A DNA stretch of 64,000 nucleotides from Ophioceras dolichostomum (Eukaryota > Ascomycota > Sordariomycetes > Magnaporthales > Ophioceraceae). The stretch covers positions 156,026 through 220,025 of the forward strand of contig PYST01000021.1 in the NCBI GenBank assembly GCA_003049485.1, in the 5' to 3' direction. The notes under the pieces are model-generated. The model was not told the origin of the DNA, did no database searches, and saw only the letters and a list, made by a program, of their open reading frames with translations. This document shows positions 51,914 to 62,612 of this stretch, one piece after another (the first letter of the stretch is position 1; every line of letters starts with the position of its first letter). A program made the position numbers and the translations under genes.

Positions 51914-54326
51914 ATGGCACCTCGCAATTCTGAGCAGCCACCACTACCACCACCGCATCAGCAACAACCACAGCAACAACAACAATCACAACTCCAAATT
52001 CCACAACTAGAGCTACAGCGCCCGACGATCCCGCGCCTGTTCTCGCGGCTATCACACGCTTCCAAGCGGTCATTTCGCTCGCACTCATCTTCATTCGAGG
52101 CCGACGACGAGCGCTCGACGAGCGCGTCGCGCTCAAACCACTCTGACGAGGAAGGGGACGAGGCCGGGGACGACCAGGACGACAGGCGCTCGTCCAGCAT
52201 GGAGAGCTCCAACGGCGGAACTGCGACCCATGTGCGTTACCACGCGGGCCGCCGTGGCGCCGGTGGGCCATCACCAGGCGACGGCGGAGATGGGGACGAA
52301 GAAGGAGCACAGTTTCAAGGCGAGGACACCAGGCCGACCAGCTCGAAAGAGCTGGCTGGTTGGTATATGTACTCGTTCGCGGCGGAGACATATGTCATTT
52401 GTGGTATGGCTGCATCATCATCTTACCACTGCATACCTACCTACCCTAAGTTAAACCCGGGTACTTGACATGCGCTCTGCGAGTGAGCTTGAAACTAACT
52501 CACCCCGTTCGTGGTCCCATCTAGCGATTGGCTCCTTCATCCCCATGCTCCTTGAGAGCCTCGCGCGGGAGAACGGCGTCCTCGAGGGCGACCGGACGAC
52601 GCCCTGCAGGGCGAGCTCCGACAGGACCGGCGGCGGCGATGACAAGAGCAACCAGTGCATAGTCAGCGTGCTGGGCTTCGAGATCAATACGGCGAGCTTT
52701 GCCATGTACACGTTCAGCGCCAGCGTGCTGCTCCAGGCCCTGATCGTGGTCTCCATCAGCTGCGCCGCCGACCACGGCAACTACCGCAAGAAGCTGCTGC
52801 TGGCCTTCGCGTGGATCGGGAGCTTCAGCGTCATGTGCTACATATTCGTCTCCAAGGCCGTCTACCTGCTGGGCGCCCTGCTCGCCATCGTGTCCAACAC
52901 GAGCTTCGGCGCGTCGTTCGTGCTGCTCAACTCGTTCCTCCCGCTGCTGGTTAGGCACCACCCCCGGGTCGAGTGCGCCGGCGACGACGATCAGGTCGTC
53001 ACCCCGAACTTGGACCCGGCGCCGGGCTCCCACCCGCTTTCGACTTCGGCCCCTGCACCTGCAGCTTCAGCGGCGCACGGACGTGCGAGTGGCAGCTTTG
53101 AGGGGGAGGGGGAGGAGGAGGAGGAGGACCGTCTCAATGACTCGACGGTGGCCCTCCTGCGCGAGACGGACGCCGCCGATGGGGCGGCCCTGCACGGCGG
53201 CCATGTGCTCTCCCGCGTCCAGACGCGCGAGGAGCTCACCTCGATTGAGCTCCAGCTGTCGACCGAGATCTCGGCCAAGGGCATCGGCATCGGCTACTGC
53301 GCCGCGCTGTTTGTGCAGTGCATCGCGATCCTCATCGTGCTCCGCATGAAGAACTCGACCTGGTCGCAGAGGGTGGCGCTGTGCGTCGTCGGCGCCTGGT
53401 GGGCCGTATTCACCATCCCCGCCGCCATGTGGCTGCGGCCCCGGCCGGGCCCCCCCTTGCCCGCCGCCGCGAGCCGCGGCTGGCGGAAGGGCGCGCTCGC
53501 GTGGGTGTCCTACACGGGCTACGCGTGGCGGTCGCTCTTCCGCACCGTCGGACTCGCACGCCGCCTCGTCGACATCACGCTCTTCCTCGGCGCGTGGTTC
53601 CTGCTGTCCGACGCGGTGGCCACGACGTCGTCGACGGCCATCCTGTTCGCCAAGACCCAGCTCGGCATGGAGCCCTGGGCGCTGGCCCTGATCAACGTCA
53701 TCTCGACCACGGCGGGCATCATCGGCGCCTTCTCGTGGTCCTTCATCTCGAGGCGGCTGGGGCTGAAGCCCCACCAGACCATCCTGGCGTGCATCGCGCT
53801 GTTCGAGCTGATCCCGTTGTACGGCCTGGCCGGCTACCTGCCGTTCGTCCGCGGCTGGGGAGTGTTCGGCCTACAGCAGCCGTGGGAGATGTTCCCCCTG
53901 GCGGCCGTCTACGGGTTCGTGCTGGGGGGGCTGAGCGGATACTGCCGCTCGCTGTACGGGGAGCTGATACCGCCTGGGTCCGAGGCCGCGTTCTACGCGC
54001 TGTACGCCATCACGGATAAGGGGTCCAGCGTGTTCGGCCCGGCCATCGTCGGTGCTATCATCGACGCCTCGGGGGAGATCCGCCCGGCGTTCTGGTTCCT
54101 GGCCGCCATGGTTGGCCTGCCGGCACCGCTGATCTGGTTCATCGACGTGGATAGGGGCAAGGCCGAGGGCGAGAGGCTGGCTGAGGTCATAGAGGGATTC
54201 AAGCAGCAGCGGGGAAGGGGAGGAGGCAACTCGTCGGAGGACGAGGAAGTGGTGGTGGTGGAGGACAGCAGTGATGCGGAGAGCCAGGCGATTCTGGCGG
54301 CTTCTTCTGGGGATGAGGATCGGTGA
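51914..54326 (+). CDS. ATG22: Autophagy protein 22, vacuolar amino acid exporter
   Basis: Two exons, 51914-52403 and 52525-54326, 763 residues (donor GTATGG, acceptor ATCTAG). Atg22 is an MFS-like permease of the vacuolar membrane that returns leucine and other amino acids to the cytosol after autophagic breakdown. Residues 1-140 are Gln/Ser-rich and acidic. The family core begins ELAGWYMYSFAAETYVIC and, across the intron, AIGSFIPMLLESLARENG, then ASFAMYTFSASVLLQALIVV, SNTSFGASFVLLNSFLPLLV, DAVATTSSTAILFAKTQLGM and GGLSGYCRSLYGELIPPGSE with AAFYALYAITDKGSSVFGPA. About a dozen membrane helices can be counted. The C-terminal tail is acidic. The frame upstream of 51914 contains no ATG, so this start is the first possible one. 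Confidence 0.94.
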
Positions 54327-54461
54327 TGCAGAGCGGCAGCAAAGGAGAGGTGATTCGCGGAGGTGATTCGCTCTGTGAACCCCCGTTTCTTTGTTTCTTC
54401 TGGTCGCTGTGGTTGGATTTTCCTGTTTCCTTTCTTGCTTCTTGCCCTCCCTTTTCTTTTC

Positions 54462-54486
54462 TTTTTTTTTTTTTTTTTTTTTTTTT
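54462..54486. repeat. Homopolymer tract of 25 T
   Basis: An uninterrupted run of T shortly after the ATG22 stop codon. Its length is likely to vary and to be prone to sequencing error. Confidence 0.9.
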
Positions 54487-54914
54487 GCATAGCGAAGGCG
54501 TCCGGCTGGGGAGTCAGTTTTGTTACTGCTACGGCTTGTGTGCATTCAGGGGCTCCATACAGTAATATTTGGATTGTACCTGGGAAATTTACCCGCCATC
54601 ATCACTTTTCTTTTTTAGACACATTAGGATTGTAATAGTCTGATAGTCTGGTCCGAGGTCTGGGTCACCAGTCCGAGTCACATTTCAAAATCCCTTTCAG
54701 AATTCCTTTCAGTTCGGAAAAGCGGTTGGGGGCGCTTCAGATGGGATGAAAGCCACCGCCTCTGACAGATGTAAGGGCGAGGTTGATGTTGGCCCCAACT
54801 CACATACTACGTTGGGGTTCGCCTTCATGTCACGATCATGTTACCACGGCACGAGGCATAGCTTTTCTGACGCCAATAGACACAAGGAAATGAATGCGGA
54901 ATCACGAAAAATGT

Positions 54915-54944
54915 ATCCTTCCTTGGGATATCCTTCCTTGGGAC
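54915..54944. repeat. 15-bp tandem duplication
   Basis: ATCCTTCCTTGGGAT followed directly by ATCCTTCCTTGGGAC. Non-coding. Confidence 0.85.
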
Positions 54945-55979
54945 TGGATAGTTCCTGGAGTCATCGACTTCATCGATCGGTACGTACCCTCGAGCTCGAT
55001 GCCGATGCAAGGCCCCACCGAAAGGTGGACCCAAAAAGTGGCGGGTCTCGGGCATGATGGCCAATGATTGGACGCGCGTATTACGGCAGGCCAGGAATGG
55101 AGCTCTGTGCTGATTCAACCGGAAAGTCACGTGTCCCTGCCACCCGGATTTTTTTTTCCTCTGAGGGGAAGGAGGGAAGAAAGATGCGGTGGCGCATTGT
55201 GTTCGAACGCGAAATTCATTACTGCCCAGCACATCATCTGCTTTTTTGTTGTTTTTTTGCGACGTAATCACCAACGGAGCACCATTGGCCATCGATCATC
55301 ATCAGAACAGGTCCAGCAAAATCATCCGGAGCTTCCGCGAGCTTCCATCTGTTCTTTCCGTCTGTCTCTGGGCGCGCGACCAACCGGTGTTACGCGCAAA
55401 GTGCTGCGTTGGGCCCCGACTGTCGACATTCCTAGCAGATTGCTCGGCAAACACAAAAAACCCACCCAGCCACCAACTCCCTCCTCTCCCTTGCTGACGG
55501 ACCGCGTCGCAAGACTCCTAACCGGCCGACTCCGGGGTGCTCCATCTCTCCCAGCATCGCCAAATCGTTCCTGCTGTTGCGATTTAGCAGTCGTGCAGCC
55601 GCTGCGAACGCGAAAGGGGTGCATTCTTGTTGGGACAAAAACCGTTGGCTTCCCAGAAGGCATCTACGCGTCAACTGTTGGGAGCACACGGGAGGAGCTG
55701 CGCTGCCGCTGCCGCTGCTGGTCCCTCGACTCCATCCCTCCCTCCTTGGTCGCATTCGCGACACCTAGTCGCTTGCGAAGGGATATCGCCCTCTTTTTTT
55801 TCTTTGTCGTTGGTGGCCGAGATCGGTACCGAGTAACCGTGCTCGAGAATTCTCGAGAGCGCGGGAAGTGCGCTCGAGACGTCGGCGCATTCCTACATAT
55901 CTCCCTCGACATCCACCCTCTTTGATCCCGCGCAAACGCCATCGCTCGATCTCCCCCCAAGCCACCTTCCACGCCCACT

Positions 55980-57607
55980 ATGTCGACGGCGAAGAAGCGA
56001 CCGCGAACGGAGCCCGAGGACACCGGCGCCGAGTGTCCGTTCTCGGTCCGGCTAGTCGATCCAAAGGAGAAGGAGCAGAAGTCGAAGAAGAGGCGCAAGC
56101 CCGTCGCCGCGACCGAGGAGGACGACGGGGCCAAGAAGACACTAAACCAGCTGTCGCCTTTCTCACCCAGCGGTAAATTCAAGACCTACGAGACGCTCGA
56201 TGTGCACTACGTCGTCGATCCGCCTAAGAAATGGACCGATATGACGCGGTACAACAGCTTCGTCTGTAAGCAAGCTCCCTCCCTATGCGCCACTGGCTCC
56301 TGTATTCGGCCAACTCGCCGACCACGCAGGCACCGAGGCAATAACGACTAACGTTAGCTTATCAACACCGGCAGTAAACGGCATCAAGTATTTCAGTGAG
56401 GGCTTCATCTACGTGGCGAATGAATCTTCGATCGAGAGGCAGAAGTCCGCTAAAGACGAGACTGCTGCCGTGGTCGGGGCGAGGAAAAAATCGGAGGACG
56501 ACTGGGTTGCTCGAATCCTCGAGATCCGCGCAAGCGACGAACACCACGTCTACGCCCGTGTCTATTGGATGTACTGGCCAGACGAGCTTCCCCCACACAC
56601 ACTAGACGGGAAGAAGACGGTTCAGGGCCGTCAGCCGTACCACGGCCAGATGGAGCTCATCGCCTCCAACCATAGTATGTCATCCTGCAACAGCTCTGAT
56701 TCCCCCTGCCCTATCCGAACTGCGACTGACCGGCTACAGTGGACATAATCAACGTCGTTAGCGTGACCTCCCCAGCGACCGTGAATCAGATGATCGAGGA
56801 GAACGACGACGATGTTCAGAGCTCCCTCTACTGGCGACAAGCGTTCGATGTCCGGACCTATGAACTTTCTGTGAGAAACCCTCCCACCGCTCCCAATCCT
56901 TCTACCCTCGTCCAGTCTCGCGTTTGCTAACTCAAATTTTGCTGGTCTCCTTACAGGCTGTGGACCCTGTGTGCAAGTGCGGACAGCCCGGGAACCCGGA
57001 CAAGACGCTCATAGGTTGCTCGTCCAAGGCTTGCGAAAAGTGGCTTCACACGGAATGCCTGAAGCGAGAAGCCCTAATGAAGACGTTCGAGAGGCTAGGC
57101 CGGGACAAACCTCACCGGCCCCCAGAGATATCTCAGGAGGCGAAGGAGGCCAACGACGAAGCGAAACGACCCCTAAGCCCCCGCGAAACCGGCGCGGCGG
57201 TCTCGGCCCAGCAGTCGATCGACGTCAAGGCGGATGGCGAGTCTGCCTCAGACAAGATGAACGACACTGTGGATGTGAAGGACGCGAAGGACGCCAAGTC
57301 TGAAAGCGCACCCACGGCATCGGAAGAGCCTACCTCTCAGACCGAGCTCCCCGAGCGCTCTCGAAAGAACTCCACCGAGGCGTCGGTGTCCAAATCAGGA
57401 TCGTCCAAGAAGAACCCGAAGCCAAGGCGCAAGTCTGAGTTCGGATCTAATGATAAGCCTTACGAAGGGCTCTTTGAAGCGACCATCCTGATGGACATGA
57501 CGCCACCGATGATGGAAATCAGGGATCTACGCCAGGGAGTGGAGGGCGGCGAGAAGAAGTGGCTGGAGCGCATGCACTGTCTGGTCTGTGGAGCCCAAAT
57601 TGACTAG
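55980..57607 (+). CDS. BAH-PHD chromatin protein (EPR-1-like candidate)
   Basis: Four exons: 55980-56265, 56375-56674, 56740-56870 and 56957-57607, 455 residues, all joins in phase. A basic N terminus (KSKKRRKP) is followed by a BAH domain (about 75-235) with YNSFV joined to LNGIKYFSEGFIYVANE, EDDWVARILEIRASDEHHVY, ARVYWMYWPDELPP and SSLYWRQAFDVRTYEL. A PHD-type zinc finger begins VCKCGQPGNPDKTLIGCSSK with ACEKWLHTEC (Cys245, 247, 260, 265, His270, Cys273). The last Cys pair appears only at Cys447 and Cys450 (HCLVCGAQID at the C terminus), about 170 residues later, after an acidic low-complexity stretch. BAH-PHD architecture is shared with Neurospora EPR-1, which reads H3K27me3, and plant EBS/SHL. 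Whether this gene is the EPR-1 orthologue is an inference. Confidence 0.85.
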
Positions 57608-58560
57608 AGGTGGAAGACTTACTACACAAGGTCTCTCAGGGCGTTCCAACCCGGTGCGAGCGGCTAGCAATCGTGCCGTGTCGTGTGATGGCGTGAGTGC
57701 GTGCGGCAGGGCTCATTCCAGCTTCGCACGTCAAGCTGCCAACATGGTCAATTCCCGGCCATGGCGGCTTTTGTCGGGGCAGATACCGGCATTTTTTTTC
57801 TCATCATGTCACATTCCCCCCGACTGAACGAGCGGGGGGCCTCAGAACAGGAGGCACCTCGCCCCTTCCCTCAACAACATCATAACCCCTGTAACGAATA
57901 ACAGGCTCGACTTATTACTCTCTTGGTCACAATTTGACCTGTTCCGGCACTGGCTTCTCCTATCTAGCGAAGGGCCATCCTCTTGGATTATACCGACCCA
58001 CGCTATCGTCTTTGGATTTGTCAATCACGTCCCCTGTTTCTCTTTCTTGGCCAAAGCCTCAGTGCGGACTTAGTCGCAACGTTTCGATCGATGTGCGAGG
58101 ATCCCACTGAACGAGCCTCAGTTTCAACGTCGCTCCACCGTTCGGGCGACAACCTGCCCTCATCCTCAACTCCAACAGCCCAAACACCGCGACCAGGGTA
58201 TCTGTTGGCAGGGATTGCCTGAGGGTGAACGAATGGACGCCGTGTTGGGAGACCGGGTGAAGGAGCCGCCCTGCCGCTGAGTGGTGTTCAAGTTCTAGCT
58301 CATTGCTGTCATGATCTCGAAAATATTCTTCCGGTCGTCATATTCTTGCCGTCCCCTCGATCAACACCCATTTTTTTGTCATACAAGCCACTGGATCCAA
58401 GGGGCCGTGGCCAAATAGCCCCATCCCTTCACGTGGGAAAATTGCAGCATTTACTGGTATAATTTGTTCCTATCTCTTTTAAGGCGGGCGTGGAGCGGTT
58501 TCGGTGTTGGCCCTCACTGCAAGCGCTTCTTCTTCCACACCCTTGACACAAACACACACC

Positions 58561-58593
<33 letters not shown>

Positions 58594-59533
58594 ACGCACG
58601 CACTTTTTAACCTTCGTTGTAATTAGTTACCCCCTTTATTCCTGGTTCAGCCCTCGCCTCGATCACCCTCACCCCCATTACCACTTGAGCACGCTCACAG
58701 AAAAACACAACCACACACACACACATACGCACACGTGCACACAGCGTTGACTACCAGTGCAGCGTCTTCAGAGGACATTGCATGGAGTCCATGACTGTAT
58801 CTATCTCCAGAAGCCGAGCTAGGGACAGGCGGATGAAGGAGAGTGGTGGAAGGGCGTGTTCGGTTTGGGGGCAAAGTCTAGGTGGGTGTCCTTTGTGGTA
58901 AATATCAGTCGTTCTTCCGATGCCGCGTTCTTTTTGCTGCTTTCTGTGTTTCTCTCCGCGTTCCCCTCTTGTTTCTCTCTCTCTCTCTCTCTTCCTCCCT
59001 CCCTCTTCTCTTTCCTTTCGTTTTCTAAACGATTCTTTCTCTGGTTGTTTTTAAAGAGCTTTTTTGACCGAGGAAAGAGAGAGAACTTGGGGAGTAGGTA
59101 CATTACTTGACACCACCAGGTGATCCTGTCATTTGCTTGAAAAGTACATATTTTGCGTGCCTCATCAGAACTTCATGAATCGTCCACCAACAAACATTCC
59201 ATTCGAGCGTTGATGTGATGCCAGATGCATGCTTGAGCCTCCTTTTCAGGCAGGGGTCAGCAATTCCTGGGGAGGAGGACCCCTGTGGAATGCGTTGGCC
59301 CGTGCGCGCAGCCCTGTCTCGAAGGCATTGTCAACCCCGCCGTCAATCAATCGGGAGCTCCATCCTATCATCATCAAGAGCAAGGACCCCACCTCGTCTC
59401 ATCGCAACGAACAGACATAGAGGGCAGCCACGAGGCGTTCCTCCCGCCAGAGAGTCACGTACGCTAGCATCGACCACCTTGAACCGAAAGGAATAGAGCT
59501 GCCGTATACTCATCCAACATACCGGCCATCAGG
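57608..59533. other. Intergenic region between BAH-PHD and capping protein genes
   Basis: 1.9 kb without a supportable gene. Contains CA and CT microsatellites and the promoter of the capping protein gene. Confidence 0.5.
58562..58591. repeat. AC dinucleotide microsatellite, 15 units
   Basis: A perfect run of AC, embedded in a longer impure CA-rich tract (about 58550-58600). A second CA-rich patch occurs near 58710-58742. Confidence 0.9.
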
Positions 59534-60709
59534 ATGGCTTCCGCCGACCCATTCGACAGCGCGTTGTGAGTACACATTCCGTTTCAATCTTCAATGATTC
59601 TAAACCCCCTAGTCCTCCCTCGCGCTTGTCTTAGACCAGAAAGAGGAGAAGTTTCGCATTCACGGCACAGACGACTGACAAAGCCCGCCTACCTACACCT
59701 AACCTACCTATACAGGGACCTCCTCCGCCGGCTAGACCCGAAGCACACGACGCGCCACCTGAACGGCCTCATCGAGATCGTCCCCTCGCTGCAGGAGGAC
59801 CTGCTCTCCTCGGTCGACCAGCCGCTAACGGTGAAGCGCTGCAAGCAGACGGGGCGGGAATACCTGCTCTGCGACTACAACCGCGACGGCGACTCGTACC
59901 GCTCGCCCTGGTCGAACCAGTTCGACCCCCCTCTGGACGACGGACCGGGAGGGGGCGGCGTGGGCGCGGGCGGCTCGAACGAGGGCGCCGGGGAGGCGGC
60001 CGTGCCCGGGGAGAGGGTCCGCAAGATGGAGATCAAGGCCAACGAGGCGTTCGACGTCTACCGCGAGCTTTACTACGAGGGCGGGGTGTCGAGCGTGTAT
60101 TTGTGGAACCTTGATGACGGGTTTGCGGGTGTGGTGTTGCTGAAGAAATGTGAGTTTCCCTCCGCTACTCTCTCTCGCGCGCTGTCTCTGTCTCCTTCCT
60201 ATCCTCCTCGACCACACCCCCGTCCGCTGTCTCTACGTTATTGAGCACGGCATAGAAAACCAATGACTGACATTTCCCCGCAAACACCAACACAAACAGC
60301 GGCTCCCCAAGGAGGCAGCACGGCCGGCGTGTGGGACTCGATCCACGTCTTCGAGGCGAGCGAGCGGGGGCGCACCACGAACTACAAGCTGACCTCGACC
60401 GTCATCCTGACGCTGTCCGCGGGCGGCGCCGGCTCGGCCCTGGGCGACATGGACCTCAGCGGCAACATGACGCGGCAGGTCGAGCAGGACCTGCCCGTCG
60501 GGACGGAGGGCGACGAGGGCCACATCGCGAACCTGGGCCGCATCGTCGAGGACATGGAGCTCAAGATGCGAAACCTGCTGCAGGACGTCTACTTCGGGAA
60601 GGCCAAGGACGTCGTGGCCGACCTGCGGTCGGTCGGGACGCTGAGCGCGGGGGCGAGGGACAGGGAGGCGCAGAGGGAGCTCGTTTCTAGCATGGGTGGG
60701 AGGAGATGA
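59534..60709 (+). CDS. CAP2: F-actin-capping protein subunit beta
   Basis: Three exons: 59534-59565, 59716-60149 and 60300-60709, 291 residues (donors GTGAGT, acceptors TACAG and AACAG). With the alpha subunit it caps actin filament barbed ends at cortical patches. The sequence MASADPFDSAL joined to DLLRRLDPKHTTRHLNGLIE, YLLCDYNRDGDSYRSPWSNQ, EAFDVYRELYYEGGVSSVYL and WNLDDGFAGVVLLKK is characteristic, followed by GVWDSIHVFEASERGRTTNY, KLTSTVILTLS and NLGRIVEDMELKMRNLLQDV. A Gly-rich insertion (GPGGGGVGAGGSNEGAGEA) near residue 90 lengthens it compared with animal CAPZB (about 272-277). The first coding exon is 32 nt. Confidence 0.97.
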
Positions 60710-61272
60710 TGATAGAGATAGGAGGAAGGGGAATGGGAAATGAGGGGGGGGGTGAAGAGGAAACGGGTGTAGAGAGCACGCATGCTACAGTAGTGGTTGG
60801 GACCGAAAACAGAACTTGCTTTTTTGTTTGCTACGGTTGCGGTCACATCGACGGTTGGCGGCACGTACATTCCGCCCGGGTTCATAGAGCAGGCTCATGA
60901 TTCTACCTACCCACCACCTTAAGCCACGCATAAACACATATTGGCCTCAAAGCTGCAACTCGCCGGCCAGACTTCCGCACATGGGAAGCAGATAGCGTCA
61001 GGGCAGAGCGAAAGGTTGAACGTCGTGGTGAGGTGAGGGACATTCAGGCGTCAGGGTCTCGGTGCAGTTTCACGATCGCACAATGCAGGTGTAGAGTGCA
61101 GAGGGCTTGGGCTGAGCAAGATTCGAGCGGGCTCTTGATGTTATCGAAGCAAGCGTCGACCCTTGTCGCACTTAAAGTAGAGCAGAGTCGAATCTTACTC
61201 CAAATGAACGAGTCCCTCTGTCAAATGTTTAATATGGGCAGCATCATTGCCCTCGATCATTTCCCGTTCAAC

Positions 61273-61299
61273 CCCCCCCCCCCCCCCCTTTTTTTTTTT
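61273..61299. repeat. Abutting C16 and T11 homopolymers
   Basis: Sixteen C followed directly by eleven T. Non-coding; likely unstable or error-prone in sequencing. Confidence 0.85.
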
Positions 61300-62561
61300 A
61301 CGAGACACTGATACTAGAAGACATTAGATCCATCAGGGGACGCATACGAGGGGGAATTGGAGGAGGCAGGCAGGTCATCAGAGGAGGAGACATCACAACA
61401 AGCCTGTGAGACTGCCGTGTCGGTATCATCTTTCACGTCGCAAAGAGCCTGAGCGAAAGCAATTGCGACTGCATCGGGAAGGCCGTCGCGGGAGAAAAAG
61501 GTCGAGGGCCGCCAAGAGTAAAATGAACCTACATTTGCGCTTTTCTTCTTCCTCCCTTGCGTTGATCCATCTAGGGAAGGGGATGCTTTAGTCCATCTCG
61601 GCGCCTTCGATATCTGCCTCACCGCACCCACCGACTGGTGATCCGTCAATGAAATTATGAACTGTTTCAAAAGATGTTACCGTACAGGCAAGGTGCCGCG
61701 TTCTCAACAGAGAGCGGCGGGAAGTCGTCGTGTATGTATGTGGAAGGTCATAATGTGTCTCTGTCCAGCTGCAGCGGCATCCTGAGCTAAGCTCGGCATG
61801 GTAACTCAAAAAGGGGGAGAGGTGAGTTGAGGACTACGACATTTGTCTAATGTGCAGAGGAGTATCCCTTGCATGAACGAGTGGAGCGGCGGCTGGACGA
61901 TGCGGCAGAAAGCCGCCCTCCGAGAGCTGTTCCTGCAGTGCAGAGCGGTGCCGAACTGTTGCCGGCAACCGAGAGGAGGCATGTAATATGTGTGTGTGTG
62001 TATGTAAGGGCAATAGACTCATCTTCCCTTGGAAGCTGATGTGAATCACGGCCGCTGAGGCCAGCCAGCCGGCCGAGCGATAATGGCGAGTGGCAGGTGG
62101 TGGATGTAAATCTAGGGAGAGGTGAATGAAGGGGAAACCGCTGCTCCGTAGAAAGAGTTCGGACGATCAGCGAGAGGAGTCCAACAACCCGAGGTCCTGG
62201 ATATTGCCCGGGTTTGGTGGATAATGGGGGAGCACAAGTGGTTTGGCAGCGCAAAGGCGGCGGATGAAGGAGAAACCCGTCCAGCCAGTCTGCTGGATCT
62301 TTCTTCTTCTATCCTCCCTTTGCTTGGAGGGAAGGAGGCGGTGGCGGTCATATCTTTCGGAGCGTGTCTCCGAGAGTGAGTGAGTGCGTGAGTGAGTGAG
62401 TTAGTAGATGACGAGTGACACAGGCAATGTCTTGCTCCCACGCATTTAACGTTATGATAGGTCCGACGACCTAGACAACGTTCGTGCGACATCGAGCCGG
62501 AGCGACATTTTTGGTACGACTTAAGTAAACTGGCGGGCGGGCGGCACGGAGCGGAGTTTTG

Positions 62562-62612
62562 AAAAAATAAAAAATAAAAAATAAAAAATAAAAAATAAAT
62601 AAATAAATAAAA
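62562..62612. repeat. AAAAAT/AAAT simple repeat
   Basis: An AT-only tract made of A5-6 T units grading into TAAA units. A sharp composition change from the GC-rich surroundings. Confidence 0.85.

Larger units (their letters stand above)
54327..55979. other. Intergenic region between ATG22 and the BAH-PHD gene
   Basis: ATG22 3' region and the promoter of the next gene. No supportable gene; a 285-codon frame (55068-55925) is compositionally incoherent. Contains a 25-nt T run and a 15-bp tandem duplication (54915-54944). Confidence 0.5.

Noticed and set aside
55068..55925. 285-codon plus-strand frame upstream of the BAH-PHD gene
   Set aside because: Mixed hydrophobic and basic runs caused by T tracts and GC-rich patches; no domain. 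More likely leader DNA.
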